From Actinobacillus minor NM305 (GTDB taxonomy: Bacteria > Pseudomonadota > Gammaproteobacteria > Enterobacterales > Pasteurellaceae): a DNA stretch of 64,000 bases. Below, piece after piece: positions 35,169 to 45,930 of this stretch. The stretch spans positions 1-64,000 of the forward strand of contig NZ_ACQL01000098.1 in assembly GCF_000175195.1 (NCBI RefSeq), written 5' to 3'. Within the stretch, counting starts at the first letter, position 1; each line of letters opens with the position of its first letter. Under the pieces are notes generated by a model. That model was not told the origin of the DNA. It saw only the letters and a program-made list of their open reading frames with translations, and did no database searches. The position numbers were made by a program, and so were the translations under genes.

Positions 35169-36578
35169 ATGTCTCATTTACAAACCAGCACACTCCCCTT
35201 TAAACAACGTGTAGAACAACAAGTACACAACGAAGTTATGCGCAAAGCGGTGGTTAAAGCGCAAGAGACTATCGGTGCTAACCGTCAAAAAATGGTGGAT
35301 GAATTAGGCAACTGGGAAGAGTGGCGAGATCTTTCAAAACAATTCCGTAACCACGTTTTAGCCAATTTAGATGCATATCTTTACCAATTAAGCGAAAAAG
35401 TTACCCAAAACGGTGGGCACGTCTTTTTTGCAGAAACAGCTGAAGAAGCAACCGCTTATATTCGTAAAGTAGCCCTTGAGAAGAAAGCTAAAACCATCGT
35501 GAAATCAAAATCCATGGTAACGGAAGAAATTGGTTTGAACCACGTGTTAGAAGCAGAAGGCATGAAAGTGGTTGAAACCGATTTAGGGGAATATCTCCTA
35601 CAAATCGTAGGCGATAAACCTTCGCATATTGTTGTGCCTGCAATTCACAAAGATCGCCATCGTATCCGTAAAGAACTTCACGAAGTATTAGGCTATGAAG
35701 GTTCTGAACAGCCGGAAGAGATGAATGCTTTTATTCGCCAAGTATTACGTAAAGACTTCCTAGAAGCTGATATCGGTATTTCCGGCTGTAACTTTGCTGT
35801 GCCTGAAACCGGTTCTGTTTGTTTGGTAACCAATGAAGGAAACTTACGTTTAGCAACAACGGTGCCAAAAACCCATATCGCAGTAATGGGAATGGAGCGT
35901 TTAGCTCCAACATTTAAAGAAGTGGACGTATTGATCACAATGCTTTGTCGTAGTGCGGTAGGTGCAAAATTAACTGCTTACAATACTTGGCTAACCGGTC
36001 CTCGTTTAGAAGGCGAAGTTGATGGTCCTGAAGATTTCCATCTTGTTATTGTGGATAACGGTCGTTCCGCTATTTTAGAAAGTGAATTCCAAGAAGTTTT
36101 ACGCTGTATTCGTTGTGGTGCTTGTTTAAATACCTGCCCTGCGTACCGTCAAATTGGTGGACACGGTTATGGTTCTATCTATCCGGGCCCGATTGGTGCG
36201 GTTATTTCGCCATTATTAGGTGGCTATGAGGAATTTAAAGAGTTACCTTATGCATGTTCATTATGTAATGCATGTAATAGCGTATGTCCGGTAAAAATTC
36301 CACTGGCTCAACTTATTCTCAAACATCGTGAGAAAATGGTTGAGCAAGGACTCACACCAAAACTTGAACAATTAGAAATTAAAGGCTTTACCTTTGCCAA
36401 CTCACATCCTGCTGTATGGAATATGGGGGTAAAAGTTGGTGCTAAATTGATGGGTAAATTTATCAAAAACGGTAAAGCACCTGTTCAAATGGGCGCTTTA
36501 GGCGAATGGACAAAAGCACGTGATTTACCAACACCTGAAGGCGAAAGCTTCCGTGAGTGGTTTGCTAACCGTAAATAA
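35169..36578 (+). CDS. lldF: L-lactate oxidation iron-sulfur subunit LldF (LutB-type)
   Basis: The 469-residue protein has an N-terminal LUD domain (for example VKSKSMVTEEIGLNHVLE and GISGCNFAVPETGSVCLVTN) and a C-terminal ferredoxin-like part with two 4Fe-4S motifs CIRCGACLNTCPAY and CSLCNACNSVCPVKI. It is the central electron-transfer subunit with LldE and LldG. It is 1 bp after lldE, so the three genes form an operon. Confidence 0.96.
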   Translation: MSHLQTSTLPFKQRVEQQVHNEVMRKAVVKAQETIGANRQKMVDELGNWEEWRDLSKQFRNHVLANLDAYLYQLSEKVTQNGGHVFFAETAEEATAYIRKVALEKKAKTIVKSKSMVTEEIGLNHVLEAEGMKVVETDLGEYLLQIVGDKPSHIVVPAIHKDRHRIRKELHEVLGYEGSEQPEEMNAFIRQVLRKDFLEADIGISGCNFAVPETGSVCLVTNEGNLRLATTVPKTHIAVMGMERLAPTFKEVDVLITMLCRSAVGAKLTAYNTWLTGPRLEGEVDGPEDFHLVIVDNGRSAILESEFQEVLRCIRCGACLNTCPAYRQIGGHGYGSIYPGPIGAVISPLLGGYEEFKELPYACSLCNACNSVCPVKIPLAQLILKHREKMVEQGLTPKLEQLEIKGFTFANSHPAVWNMGVKVGAKLMGKFIKNGKAPVQMGALGEWTKARDLPTPEGESFREWFANRK

Positions 36579-36627
36579 TTAAACATATTCTCCACCGTTT
36601 TGTGGAGAATAATAAAGGAATAAAAAA

Positions 36628-37326
36628 ATGAACCTAGAAAATAGAGAAAATTTTTTAAATAAACTTGCGGCAAAAATGGGAAGACCTCGTCAGTTAGTTC
36701 CTGCGCCGATGGAAGCACCTGTGAATGACCATCCAACGACACGTTTGACGCATCTATCACAAAATGAGCTTTGCAATGAATTTATGAATTTTGCCAAAGT
36801 ACTTTTAGTTGATATTGTTGAAACAAAAGAAGCCGATGTTGCCCAAGCTGTTGTCGAAGTTTGTGAGAAATATGGTGGAAGCAGCGTTGTATTAAATAAT
36901 GATGCTCGCCTTGAAAATTTAGGAATTACTTCCGCTGTAACAGAAAAATTTGATAGCTATATTTGGGACTTCTCAAAAGGAGAAGAAAACATTGCGAAGT
37001 CTGCAGTGGCTAACATTGGTATCGTTTATGGCGAATATGGCTTAGCAGAATCTGGCGGTATCGTTTTGTTTGCAAGCAAAGATAACGGCCGTTCAACCAG
37101 TTTATTACCTGAAAAATCGATTGTTGTTGTTCGTAAAAGTACCGTGTTACCACGTGTAGCCCAGTTAGCTCAAATTCTGCATGAAAAAGCTCAGGCTGGA
37201 GAACGTATGCCATCTTGCATCAATATCATTTCTGGTCCAAGTGCAACGGCAGATATTGAATTGATTAAAGTGGTTGGAGTACACGGACCTGTTTCAAAAA
37301 TTTATGTTGTGATTGATGATCTATAA
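36628..37326 (+). CDS. lldG: L-lactate oxidation subunit LldG (LutC-type)
   Basis: The 232-residue LUD-domain protein is the third component of the lactate oxidation complex. The conserved segment GIVYGEYGLAESGGIVLFAS followed by RSTSLLPEKSIVVVRKST and SGPSATADIE is typical of LutC/YkgG. AAAGGAATAAAAAA precedes the ATG. It is the last gene of lldEFG and ends before a strong terminator. Confidence 0.95.
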   Translation: MNLENRENFLNKLAAKMGRPRQLVPAPMEAPVNDHPTTRLTHLSQNELCNEFMNFAKVLLVDIVETKEADVAQAVVEVCEKYGGSSVVLNNDARLENLGITSAVTEKFDSYIWDFSKGEENIAKSAVANIGIVYGEYGLAESGGIVLFASKDNGRSTSLLPEKSIVVVRKSTVLPRVAQLAQILHEKAQAGERMPSCINIISGPSATADIELIKVVGVHGPVSKIYVVIDDL

Positions 37327-37375
37327 TCATTGACTCTAGAAATAAGAATATACTCTACATTAAGTAATCTCATTC

Positions 37376-37412
37376 AAGGACTAAGTTATGTATTTCATAG
37401 AACTTAGTCCTT
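37376..37412 (+). terminator. Terminator of lldEFG
   Basis: AAGGACTAAGTT (37376-37387) with 37401-37412, followed by TTAATTTTT. It lies about 95 bp before hairpin element copy 2. Confidence 0.85.
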
Positions 37413-37508
37413 TTAATTTTTAAATCCCCTTATCCTTGATAACAAAATTCAATTTATTGCTATTAAAAACAAAATATTAACTATAAAAAATATCGTAGAT
37501 ATAACAAA

Positions 37509-37698
37509 ACCTCCCGATAGGGAGGCCAGATTGCTGACAAAGGTTATATTTGAGCAATAACCTAGCACGAGCCGTGCTAGGTTCATTAAGCCCAGCCCCG
37601 CTGGGGCTGAAAAAAGAGCCGCAGAGCGGGCTCAGATTAAGTAACCCTATACGGCTCGTATAGGGTTTGTCAACGGTCTAACCTCCCGATAGGGAGGC
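37509..37698 (+). repeat. Hairpin-rich 154-bp element, copy 2, between duplicated terminator hairpins
   Basis: The core 37527-37680 differs from copy 1 at only two positions (base 7 and the last base). The flanks are two identical 18-bp sequences ACCTCCCGATAGGGAGGC (37509-37526 and 37681-37698), each a hairpin (stem CCTCCC/GGGAGG, loop GATA). The left flank keeps an outer A-run, the right one an outer T-run. It lies 3' of both lldG and dxs, where a bidirectional terminator belongs. Together with the lldG terminator it fills the 440-bp gap 37327-37767, in which I see no gene. Confidence 0.92.
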
Positions 37699-37767
37699 TT
37701 TCAATATCATGGCTCAAGTATGATAAAATGCTTGGCATTTCTGCTTGAAATTTTATCTACTACACTG

Positions 37768-39621
37768 TTATACAAACAACTTCTGAATTGCTTTTGCTAT
37801 ACCTGTTGAATTTAACCCTAGCATTTCATAAGCTTCTTGCTGAGTCGCTTGAGGGACAAAATAGTCTGGAATACCAAGTATCATAAGCGGTTTAATTTTG
37901 CCAATAGATTGCAAATATTCATTTACCGCACTTCCTGCGCCACCTTGAATTGCATTCTCTTCAAGCGTTACCAAATAATCATGACTCTCGGCTAATTCTG
38001 AAATTAAATGTTCATCTAGTGGTTTCACAAAACGCATATCCACTAAAGTATAGTCATATTGTTCCGCAACTATTTTAGCTTCATTTAATAATGCACCAAA
38101 ATTCAGAATGGCAACCTTTTTGCCTTTACGTAAAATACGCCCTTTGCCAATTGTCAAAGGATTCATAGGTTGGAGCTCAACCCCTTGAGCATTTCCGCGA
38201 GGATAGCGAACTGCAACCGGTGTATTTAATGTATAGGCGGTATAAAGCATTTGGCGCATTTCATTCTCATCGGATGGCGTCATAATCGTCATATTTGGAA
38301 TACAACGCATATAACTTAAGTCAAAAGCACCTTGGTGCGTTTGTCCATCTGCGCCTACAATCCCAGCTCTGTCTATCGCAAAAATCACAGGAAGATTTTG
38401 AATTGCGACATCATGAATAAGTTGATCATAAGCCCGTTGTAAAAAGCTTGAATAAATAGCAACAACCGGTTTATATCCTGCAATTGCAAGCCCTGCCGCA
38501 AAAGTCACCGCATGCTGTTCTGCAATCGCTACATCAAAATATTGCTCTGGAAAACGCTTAGAAAATTCAACCATACCAGAACCTTCACGCATAGCAGGCG
38601 TAATACCAATCAATTTGGCATCTTGAGCAGCCATTTCACACAGCCAATTACCAAAAATATCTGAATATGTAGGCACATTTTTCGATTTTGGCAGTTGCCC
38701 GCTTGCGGGGTCAAATTTTGGCACGCCATGAAAGCCTATCGGGTCATTTTCTGCCGGAGTATAACCTTTGCCTTTTTTCGTACGAATATGTAAGAACTGC
38801 GGGCCTTTTAGCTCTCGCATATTACTTAATGTTTTGACTAATTCTTCAATATTATGCCCATCGACAGGACCGATATAATTAAAGCCAAGCTCTTCAAAAA
38901 GTGTGCTTTCCGGAGAGAAAATAACACCTTTCATATGTTCTTCACTTTTCTTCATGAAGTTCTTGATCGTTGGTACTTTATCAAGGATTTTCTTGCTGCC
39001 ATCACGCACAGTAGTATAAAGTGAACCCGAGAAAATCTGAGCTAAATGATTATTTAATGCACCTACATTCTCAGAGATAGACATCTCGTTATCATTTAAA
39101 ATAACCAACATATCCGTATGCAATGCCCCTGCATGATTAAGTGCCTCAAACGCCATACCAGCGGTAATAGCACCATCGCCAATCACACAAACCGTTTTAC
39201 GGCCTGCATTTTCTTTTTCGGCTGCAACAGCAATGCCTAAACCAGCACTAATTGAGGTTGAAGAATGCCCTACGCTTAATACGTCATAAATACTTTCTTC
39301 ACGCCAAGGGAATGGATGAATACCATCTTTTTGACGAATCGTCTTAATTTGATCGCGACGTCCGGTCAAAATTTTATGCGGATACGCTTGATGTCCCACA
39401 TCCCAAATCAGTTGATCAAAGGGAGTTTGATAAACATAATGTAAAGCGACCGTTAATTCAACAACGCCTAATCCTGAGGCTAAATGACCACTTGATTGGC
39501 TCACGCATTCAAGTAAGTAAGCACGAAGTTCATCTGCAAGCGGTTGTAATTGTTCTTTATTTAGCAAACGCAAATCTTCAGGCGAGTTGATTTTGCTTAG
39601 CAAAGGGTATGTATTTTGCAT
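37768..39621 (-). CDS. dxs: 1-deoxy-D-xylulose-5-phosphate synthase
   Basis: The 617-residue thiamine-diphosphate transketolase-like enzyme starts the methylerythritol phosphate pathway. Motifs are [29 protein letters not shown], the ThDP motif [18 protein letters not shown] with [14 protein letters not shown], and the pyrimidine domain [17 protein letters not shown] and [15 protein letters not shown]. Full length. ispD and ispF, further steps of the same pathway, are at 43898-45064. Confidence 0.98.
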   Translation of the reverse strand: MQNTYPLLSKINSPEDLRLLNKEQLQPLADELRAYLLECVSQSSGHLASGLGVVELTVALHYVYQTPFDQLIWDVGHQAYPHKILTGRRDQIKTIRQKDGIHPFPWREESIYDVLSVGHSSTSISAGLGIAVAAEKENAGRKTVCVIGDGAITAGMAFEALNHAGALHTDMLVILNDNEMSISENVGALNNHLAQIFSGSLYTTVRDGSKKILDKVPTIKNFMKKSEEHMKGVIFSPESTLFEELGFNYIGPVDGHNIEELVKTLSNMRELKGPQFLHIRTKKGKGYTPAENDPIGFHGVPKFDPASGQLPKSKNVPTYSDIFGNWLCEMAAQDAKLIGITPAMREGSGMVEFSKRFPEQYFDVAIAEQHAVTFAAGLAIAGYKPVVAIYSSFLQRAYDQLIHDVAIQNLPVIFAIDRAGIVGADGQTHQGAFDLSYMRCIPNMTIMTPSDENEMRQMLYTAYTLNTPVAVRYPRGNAQGVELQPMNPLTIGKGRILRKGKKVAILNFGALLNEAKIVAEQYDYTLVDMRFVKPLDEHLISELAESHDYLVTLEENAIQGGAGSAVNEYLQSIGKIKPLMILGIPDYFVPQATQQEAYEMLGLNSTGIAKAIQKLFV

Positions 39622-39662
39622 AAGTATTAAAATCCATAAAAGAGTCGCAATACATCTATAAC

Positions 39663-39682
39663 TAAAGCCGTATTCTTACGGC
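39663..39682 (-). terminator. Terminator of suhB
   Basis: Stem AAGCCGTA / TACGGCTT in the gap between suhB and dxs, followed on the minus strand by TAGTTATAG; only a weak T-tract. Confidence 0.5.
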
Positions 39683-39707
39683 TTATTGATTAAGGGGTAT
39701 ATGCTGA

Positions 39708-40520
39708 TTAATTTTTTAGATCTTCAGTTAAGATTGGTTGGATCGTATTTAAAATTTCTTTAACAACACGAGCTTGACCAACAACAAGATTACCTGATTT
39801 TAAGTAATCAGTTCCACCGATAAAGTTAGTCACGATAGCGCCTGCTTCACGTGCAATTAGTTCACCAGCTGCGCAGTCCCAAGGTTTTAAACCAATCTCA
39901 AAGAAACCATCTACACGATTTGCTGCCACATAAGCTAAATCTAAAGCAGCAGAACCAGTACGGCGGAAATCTGCTACACCATTATTCATTAAGCCTTCAA
40001 GCATATTTAAATGCGCTGGGCGATGTTTAGGATTTTTGAAAGGGAAACCCGTTGCAAGCACTGTACCGGATAAATCACGGCGAGAAGCATCTACACGTAA
40101 ACGGAATTCGTTTAATTTAGCACCTTCTCCACGAACAGCGGTAAAGAGTTCATTACGAATAGGATCATAAACGACCCCTACTGTTGTACGATTATTTTCA
40201 CGAATCGCAATCGACACACAGAAGTGAGGTAAACGTTTAACGAAGTTTGTTGTGCCATCTAATGGATCAATTACCCATTGTACACTGCTATTTTCGCCTT
40301 CAAGTAAACCAGATTCTTCCCCAATAATCACATGATCAGGGTATGATTTACGAATAACCTCGATAATTGCCGCTTCCGCCGCTTTATCAATTTCAGTTAC
40401 ATAATCATTTGTACCTTTACGAGCAACTTCCATATCTTGAGGCGCTTGCTCATAACCTTTTGCAATAATATTTCCTGCTTTTCGTGCAGCACGAATAGCA
40501 ATGTTTAACATTGGATTCAT
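39708..40520 (-). CDS. suhB: Inositol-1-monophosphatase SuhB
   Basis: The 270-residue member of the lithium-sensitive phosphatase family shows the three metal-binding motifs GEESGLLEG, WVIDPLDGTTNFVKRLPHF and KPWDCAAGELIAREAGA. In E. coli SuhB also joins the ribosomal-RNA antitermination complex. Length matches. It is transcribed towards dxs. Confidence 0.96.
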   Translation of the reverse strand: MNPMLNIAIRAARKAGNIIAKGYEQAPQDMEVARKGTNDYVTEIDKAAEAAIIEVIRKSYPDHVIIGEESGLLEGENSSVQWVIDPLDGTTNFVKRLPHFCVSIAIRENNRTTVGVVYDPIRNELFTAVRGEGAKLNEFRLRVDASRRDLSGTVLATGFPFKNPKHRPAHLNMLEGLMNNGVADFRRTGSAALDLAYVAANRVDGFFEIGLKPWDCAAGELIAREAGAIVTNFIGGTDYLKSGNLVVGQARVVKEILNTIQPILTEDLKN

Positions 40521-40624
40521 ATATTTCCACCAGATTTTAAAGAACAGAAAGAGCGAGAATTATAATCAAAATAAACCAATAAAGAAACTGTAAGCGGGTA
40601 TTTTTCCATAAAAATTTACAAAAA

Positions 40625-40643
40625 TAGGCACAATGATGTGCCT
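40625..40643 (-). terminator. Terminator of dapA
   Basis: Stem ATAGGCACA / TGTGCCTAT with a short loop, followed on the minus strand by TTTTGTAAATTTTT. Confidence 0.8.
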
Positions 40644-40665
40644 ATTTAAGCCTCAATTTGAAGGT

Positions 40666-41553
40666 TTAAAGTAATCCAGCTTGTTTTAATGCCGCTAATA
40701 CTTTTGGTTGAGCTTCTTCTGAAAGCGTTGTAAGCGGTAAGCGTAAAGTTGGTTCACTAATTAAACCTAGTTTATAAGCTGCCCATTTCACAGGGATCGG
40801 ATTTGCTTCTACAAATAAATCATGGTGTAATGCCATTAAGCGTTGGTTAATCACTTCAGCTTCATCAAATTTACCGGCTAAAGCTAATTCACACATTTTT
40901 GCCATATCAGCTGTAGCAACGTTATTTGTTACCGAAATCACGCCTTGTCCACCTAATTTCATGGATTCTAGCCCTGTTGCATCATCGCCACTTAAGAAAA
41001 TAAAGTCATCGCCGGCAAGTTGTTTAATGAGTGGCAAACGGCTTAAATCGCCTGTGGCTTCTTTAACACCTACAATATTTTCAATTTTAGCTAAACGACC
41101 AATTGTTTCAGGCTTTAAATCGCTTCCTGTTCTACCTGGTACATTATATAAAATTTGAGGTAAATCCGTTGATTCAGCAATCGCTTTATAATGTAAATAC
41201 ATCCCCTCTTGGGTTGGCTTATTGTAATAAGGTACAACACTTAAACAGCCAGCCACACCACTATTTGCAAGTAATTTCGTCATTGTAACCGCTTCACTGG
41301 TTGCATTCGAACCGGTTCCTGCGATAACAGGAATTCGACCATCTGCAAATTCAACCGTTTTCTTAATGACTTTTACATTTTCATCAATACTTAAGGTAGT
41401 TGATTCACCCGTTGTTCCCACTGAAACAATGGCGTGAGTCCCCGCTTTAACATGATGTTCAACTAAATTTTTAAGTTCTGCATAATTCACTTCCCCGTGT
41501 GTCATTGGGGTAATGAGGGCTACGATACTACCGTGAAATAAAGGCATTGCCAT
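40666..41553 (-). CDS. dapA: 4-hydroxy-tetrahydrodipicolinate synthase
   Basis: The 295-residue aldolase of lysine and diaminopimelate synthesis condenses pyruvate with aspartate semialdehyde. It has VGTTGEST, the catalytic tyrosine in [12 protein letters not shown] and the Schiff-base lysine in [24 protein letters not shown] precedes the ATG. It is a single gene unit here, and no lysine riboswitch is seen before it, although one controls the lysine carrier at 54211. Confidence 0.98.
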   Translation of the reverse strand: MAMPLFHGSIVALITPMTHGEVNYAELKNLVEHHVKAGTHAIVSVGTTGESTTLSIDENVKVIKKTVEFADGRIPVIAGTGSNATSEAVTMTKLLANSGVAGCLSVVPYYNKPTQEGMYLHYKAIAESTDLPQILYNVPGRTGSDLKPETIGRLAKIENIVGVKEATGDLSRLPLIKQLAGDDFIFLSGDDATGLESMKLGGQGVISVTNNVATADMAKMCELALAGKFDEAEVINQRLMALHHDLFVEANPIPVKWAAYKLGLISEPTLRLPLTTLSEEAQPKVLAALKQAGLL

Positions 41554-41689
41554 AATCTACTCCTGTGCTCTTATTCTTATGTGCATACTGCTGATAGATT
41601 GCAAAATTACATAAAAATATGCAAGTACTTTTTTTATAAAAAGTGAAAAAGAAAAAGGTGTTATTAGATAAAATTTATTTTTTTGATAA

Positions 41690-41741
41690 AAAATCTGCAT
41701 CGTATTCACTAGACAAGTCTAATGCGTGAGATGCAGATTTT
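41690..41741 (-). terminator. Terminator of pckA
   Basis: Outer stem AAAATCTGCATC (41690-41701) with 41730-41741 and an inner AGAC/GTCT hairpin. A run of T follows on the minus strand. Confidence 0.75.
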
Positions 41742-41767
41742 ACCTTTTCTCTTAGGTTAGAATTTAC

Positions 41768-43378
41768 TTAGAGTTTTGGGCCTGCGGCAATAAGCGCTTT
41801 ACCTTCCTCATTAGTTGCATATTGCACAAAGTTTTTCACAAAGCGACCAGCTAAATCTTCTGCTTTTGCTTGCCATTGTGCTTTATCTGCGTAGGTATCA
41901 CGAGGGTCTAAAATTGCAGGATCTACGCCCGGTAATGCTTTTGGAATTGCCAAATCAAAAATTGGTAGCGACCCCATTTCTGCTTTTTCGATTGAGCCAT
42001 CTAAGATAGCATCAATAATGCCACGTGTATCTTTGATTGAAATACGTTTACCAGTGCCGTTCCAACCTGTATTCACAAGATAAGCTTCCGCACCAGATGC
42101 TTCCATACGTTTAACCAATACTTCTGCATATCTGGTTGGGTGTAGCGATAAGAACGCTTTACCAAAACAAGCTGAGAATGTTGGTGTTGGCTCAGTAACA
42201 CCACGCTCCGTACCGGCTAATTTTGCCGTAAAGCCGGATAAGAAATAATATTTCGTTTGTTCAGGTGTTAATTTCGATACTGGAGGTAATACCCCGAAAG
42301 CATCAGCGGTCAAGAAAATCACTTTTTTCGCGTGCCCCGCTTTTGAAACCGGTTCAACAATGTTATCAATATGGTAAATCGGATAAGATACACGCGTATT
42401 TTCTGTTTTAGATTTATCATCAAAGTCAATAGAACCATCATCACGTACAACCACGTTTTCTAATAACGCATCACGGCGAATTGCTCGGTAAATGTCTGGC
42501 TCATTTTCTTCTGATAGATTGATTGTTTTCGCATAGCAACCACCTTCATAGTTGAATACGCCTTCATCGTCCCAACCGTGTTCATCATCACCAATTAATT
42601 TACGTTTTGGATCTGTTGAAAGTGTTGTTTTACCTGTTCCTGATAAACCAAAGAACACCGCAACATCGCCATCTTCGCCTACGTTAGCTGAACAGTGCAT
42701 TGAAGCAATATCTTTAAATGGTAAAAGGAAGTTCATCATTGAGAACATACCTTTTTTCATTTCGCCACCGTACCAAGTACCGCCGATAAGTTGAATCGCT
42801 TCGGTTAAGTTGAAGGCAACAAAGTTTTCAGAATTTAAACCTTGCTCTTTCCAATTTGGGTTAGTAACTTTAGAACCATTCATAACCACAAAATCTGGTT
42901 GGAAATCTTTTAGCTCTTCTTCGGTCGGGCGAATAAACATATTTTTCACAAAATGTGCTTGCCACGCAACTTCAGTAATAATACGAACGGCTAAACGATG
43001 ACGAGGGCTTGCGCCACAAAATGCATCAATCACAAACAAACGTTTATTCGATAATTGATGGGTCACGAGATCTTTTAAACTTTGCCATGTGGTTTGTGTC
43101 ATCGGTTTATTATCATTTTTTACTTCATCTGATGTCCACCAAACATGATCTTTTGTTGTTTCATCGTAAACGATGTATTTATCTTTTGGAGAGCGTCCCG
43201 TAAAAATCCCCGTATCCACAGCAACCGCACCGGAAGTCGTTAAACGACCTTTCTCAAACCCTTCTAAATTAGGGTTCATCTCCTCTTCAAATAATTGTTC
43301 GTAACTCGGATTGCGGACAATCTCTTTTACATTTGTAATTCCTAATTGTGCAAGTTCTTGCTCAAGACGGCTTAACAT
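41768..43378 (-). CDS. pckA: Phosphoenolpyruvate carboxykinase (ATP)
   Basis: The 536-residue enzyme interconverts oxaloacetate and phosphoenolpyruvate. In capnophilic Pasteurellaceae it often runs in the carboxylating direction towards succinate. Motifs are the kinase P-loop [13 protein letters not shown], the metal site [21 protein letters not shown] and [16 protein letters not shown]. Full length. GAGGTGATGCT directly precedes the ATG. Confidence 0.98.
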   Translation of the reverse strand: MLSRLEQELAQLGITNVKEIVRNPSYEQLFEEEMNPNLEGFEKGRLTTSGAVAVDTGIFTGRSPKDKYIVYDETTKDHVWWTSDEVKNDNKPMTQTTWQSLKDLVTHQLSNKRLFVIDAFCGASPRHRLAVRIITEVAWQAHFVKNMFIRPTEEELKDFQPDFVVMNGSKVTNPNWKEQGLNSENFVAFNLTEAIQLIGGTWYGGEMKKGMFSMMNFLLPFKDIASMHCSANVGEDGDVAVFFGLSGTGKTTLSTDPKRKLIGDDEHGWDDEGVFNYEGGCYAKTINLSEENEPDIYRAIRRDALLENVVVRDDGSIDFDDKSKTENTRVSYPIYHIDNIVEPVSKAGHAKKVIFLTADAFGVLPPVSKLTPEQTKYYFLSGFTAKLAGTERGVTEPTPTFSACFGKAFLSLHPTRYAEVLVKRMEASGAEAYLVNTGWNGTGKRISIKDTRGIIDAILDGSIEKAEMGSLPIFDLAIPKALPGVDPAILDPRDTYADKAQWQAKAEDLAGRFVKNFVQYATNEEGKALIAAGPKL

Positions 43379-43606
43379 AGCATCACCTCATTTGAATAAA
43401 AATTAAGATTTAACAACTGAGGCGATTGTAACCACTTTTCTCATAAAAAAATGCCAACTACTTCACATTTTTAGAAAGTGGAGTAATTATTTTTATTTAA
43501 CTGTACGATAAAACAACACTCCAAACACTTGAAAGTTTTTCTTTTTTTGCAAAATAACGGTAAAATTCAACCGCTTATATTCTTTAAATACGTAACAGGA
43601 CATAGA

Positions 43607-43888
43607 ATGCGTTTATTAATTGTATTTTTAATCGGCTTATTGAGTTTTTTTCAATATAGTTTTTGGTTTGGCAAAAATGGTTGGACTGATTATCAAGAAG
43701 CCACAGCAGAAGTTGCTCAGCTAAAAAAAGAACATGAGAAACTAACTGCTCGTAACGAACTGATTGAAGCTGAAATCCACGATTTAAAAACAGGCGTAAA
43801 TGCATTAGAAGAAAGAGCTCGACTTGAACGAGAAATGGTTAAATCTGATGAAATCTTTTATCGCATCGTACCTCGTTCCGGGCAATAA
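43607..43888 (+). CDS. ftsB: Cell division protein FtsB
   Basis: The 93-residue bitopic membrane protein of the FtsQLB complex has a short cytoplasmic end, a transmembrane helix ([20 protein letters not shown]) and a periplasmic coiled coil ([20 protein letters not shown]). The start at 43607 has AGGACATAGA upstream and gives the normal length; an in-frame ATG at 43529 would add 26 unlikely residues. It is 9 bp before ispD, an arrangement common in gamma-proteobacteria. Confidence 0.96.
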   Translation: MRLLIVFLIGLLSFFQYSFWFGKNGWTDYQEATAEVAQLKKEHEKLTARNELIEAEIHDLKTGVNALEERARLEREMVKSDEIFYRIVPRSGQ

Positions 43889-43897
43889 GGAGAGAAT

Positions 43898-44575
43898 ATG
43901 AGTCGTCAAATTGTTGCAGTAATTCCTGCTTCAGGCATTGGTAGCAGAATGAATGCTGCACTGCCCAAACAGTACTTACCTTTATTAGGCAAAACGATTT
44001 TAGAGCATACTGTTTCTCTGTTTTTGGAACATCATCAAATAGATAAAATTATTATCGCAGTTTCAGCTGAAGATACCTATTACCAAGCATTAGACTTGTT
44101 ACATTCAACTAAAATTCAATTCGTTTTAGGGGGAGAAACACGAGCTCATTCGGTATTTAATGCGCTACAAACCATTGATGAAAATGCTTGGGTTTTAGTG
44201 CATGATGCAGCTCGCCCTTGTCTCAAGCGGTCTGATTTAGATAAACTTTTACAAATTACGAATGAGCAAGGTGCAATTCTCGCGACCCCTGCTATTGATA
44301 CCATGAAACGAGCCGAGAATGGCGTAATTTCTCATACAGAAGATCGATCTACGCTTTGGCATGCACTCACGCCACAGTTTTTCCCTGTAAAACAATTAAA
44401 ACATGCGCTACATCATGCTTTTGAGAAAGGGGAATCGGTCACAGATGAAGCTTCTGCAATGGAATTGATGGGATATCATCCCTTACTTATTAATGGCAGA
44501 AGCGATAATTTAAAAATTACTCGCCCAGAAGATCTGGCTCTCGCTGAGTTCTACTTAACGCATTCAACTGAATAA
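43898..44575 (+). CDS. ispD: 2-C-methyl-D-erythritol 4-phosphate cytidylyltransferase
   Basis: The 225-residue enzyme of the methylerythritol phosphate pathway has the nucleotide-binding motif VIPASGIGSRMNAALPKQYL, the catalytic Arg/Lys region and VLVHDAARPCLK. It sits in a ftsB-ispD-ispF operon, 12 bp before ispF. Confidence 0.97.
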   Translation: MSRQIVAVIPASGIGSRMNAALPKQYLPLLGKTILEHTVSLFLEHHQIDKIIIAVSAEDTYYQALDLLHSTKIQFVLGGETRAHSVFNALQTIDENAWVLVHDAARPCLKRSDLDKLLQITNEQGAILATPAIDTMKRAENGVISHTEDRSTLWHALTPQFFPVKQLKHALHHAFEKGESVTDEASAMELMGYHPLLINGRSDNLKITRPEDLALAEFYLTHSTE

Positions 44576-44587
44576 GAGGATAATAAC

Positions 44588-45064
44588 ATGATTAGAATTG
44601 GTCACGGTTTTGATGTTCACGCATTTGGGCAAGATCGTCCGCTCATGATTTGTGGCGTAGAAGTGCCATATCATACAGGGTTTATCGCACACAGTGATGG
44701 CGATGTTGCGTTACACGCCTTAACCGATGCACTCCTTGGGGCAGTTGCATTAGGCGATATTGGCAAGTTATTTCCAGACACCGATATGCAATATAAAAAT
44801 GCTGATAGCCGTAAATTATTAATTGAAGCCTACCGTCAAGTTCGAGAACAAGGCTACAAGGTTGGTAATGTTGATATTACGATTATTGCCCAAGCACCTA
44901 AAATGCGCCCTTATATCGATCAAATGCGTCAAACGATTGCAGAAGATTTGCAATGTGATGTGATGCAAGTAAATGTAAAAGCAACAACAACCGAAAAACT
45001 AGGCTTTACTGGCAGAGGCGAAGGCATTGCTTGTGAAGCTGTTGCCCTATTGGTAAAAAAATAA
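44588..45064 (+). CDS. ispF: 2-C-methyl-D-erythritol 2,4-cyclodiphosphate synthase
   Basis: The 158-residue trimeric enzyme has the zinc ligands in [10 protein letters not shown] and [18 protein letters not shown], then IGKLFPDTD and the C-terminal [20 protein letters not shown]. It follows ispD and ends with a terminator. Confidence 0.98.
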   Translation: MIRIGHGFDVHAFGQDRPLMICGVEVPYHTGFIAHSDGDVALHALTDALLGAVALGDIGKLFPDTDMQYKNADSRKLLIEAYRQVREQGYKVGNVDITIIAQAPKMRPYIDQMRQTIAEDLQCDVMQVNVKATTTEKLGFTGRGEGIACEAVALLVKK

Positions 45065-45091
45065 GAATGCTTATTTTATCAGCATTCTTAT
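45061..45091 (+). terminator. Terminator of ftsB-ispD-ispF
   Basis: ATAAGAATGCT (45061-45071) with AGCATTCTTAT (45081-45091), followed by TGTAAGG; overlaps the ispF stop codon. Confidence 0.75.
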
Positions 45092-45100
45092 TGTAAGGGC

Positions 45101-45128
45101 TTGCCTTATCCTAAAATTTCACTATAAT
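45101..45128 (+). promoter_or_regulatory. Predicted promoter of the SRP RNA gene
   Basis: TTGCCT (45101-45106), 16-bp spacer, TATAAT (45123-45128), about 37 bp before the mature RNA start, implying a short precursor leader. Confidence 0.6.
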
Positions 45129-45164
45129 TGCAAGCCTTACGTTTATATTTAAGCGTAATCCTAT

Positions 45165-45276
45165 GGGGGTGTTATTGGTTCCTCGCAACGGTGTTCAGCT
45201 TACTTGGTCAGGTTCGGAAGAAAGCAGCCAGAGTTGAAATTTCTGTGTGCCGAGGGGTGCTGGTAACACCCCCACC
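45165..45276 (+). ncRNA. ffs: 4.5S signal recognition particle RNA
   Basis: The ends pair (GGGGGTGTTA at 45165-45174 with TAACACCCCC at 45264-45273). The apical domain contains the universally conserved GGTCAGGTTCGGAAG tetraloop region followed by AAGCAGCC, as in bacterial SRP RNA, which binds Ffh for co-translational membrane targeting. Length is about 112 nucleotides. A CCTTTTTTG terminator tail follows. Confidence 0.95.
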
Positions 45277-45296
45277 TTTTTGATTTATGGCATTAC

Positions 45297-45836
45297 TTAT
45301 TTAATCACACCACAAGCCATTCTTGCGCCGCCACCGCCTAATGGAGCAGGATGATCCGAATGATTATCTCCACCAGCATGAATCATTAAAGCTTTACCTT
45401 TAATTTCATTTAGTGATTTTAAGCGAGGTGCTAATACTGGGTTGATTGAATTCCCATCATGATCAACATATAACGCTGGCAAGTCACCTAAATGAGCCTC
45501 ATCAGACCATGGAGCACCATGCCCTGTTGCTTTATTTGGATTCCAATGCCCACCAGCAGCAAGACCCGCTGTTAATTTCCCATCTTTTTCTTTAGGTTCA
45601 CAGCTTGGATTTTCATGGATATGAAAACCATGTAAGCCTGCTGTTAAGCCTTTAAGCGAAGGAGTAAAAACTAAACCATATTTCGATTCTGTAATAGATA
45701 CGGTTCCGACCGCTGTATTCCCTTTTACAGGATCTAATAATTCAATATTTACCGTTAATGGTTCTGCAACTTTTTCTTGAGCAGATAAAGGTAATACAGC
45801 AAATGCCAAACTTAATGTAATCAATGTTTTTTTCAT
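45297..45836 (-). CDS. sodC: Periplasmic Cu/Zn superoxide dismutase
   Basis: The 179-residue exported enzyme has a signal peptide ([20 protein letters not shown]). Metal ligands are visible in [37 protein letters not shown] (His/Asp zinc site), [13 protein letters not shown] and the closing [13 protein letters not shown] with the disulphide partner cysteine. In Pasteurellaceae pathogens SodC defends against host superoxide. Confidence 0.97.
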   Translation of the reverse strand: MKKTLITLSLAFAVLPLSAQEKVAEPLTVNIELLDPVKGNTAVGTVSITESKYGLVFTPSLKGLTAGLHGFHIHENPSCEPKEKDGKLTAGLAAGGHWNPNKATGHGAPWSDEAHLGDLPALYVDHDGNSINPVLAPRLKSLNEIKGKALMIHAGGDNHSDHPAPLGGGGARMACGVIK

Positions 45837-45930
45837 AGATGCATCCTTATTTTATCTTGCCAACATGGCTTATTGATTATGCAATGAAAAAAGTCATTCG
45901 ACAATCCCCTGCAATATTCTTATTTTAATT

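Noticed and set aside
45165-45276. tRNA or tmRNA
   Set aside because: Folding and the conserved GGTCAGGTTCGGAAG motif identify SRP RNA; no tRNA gene was recognised anywhere in the window.
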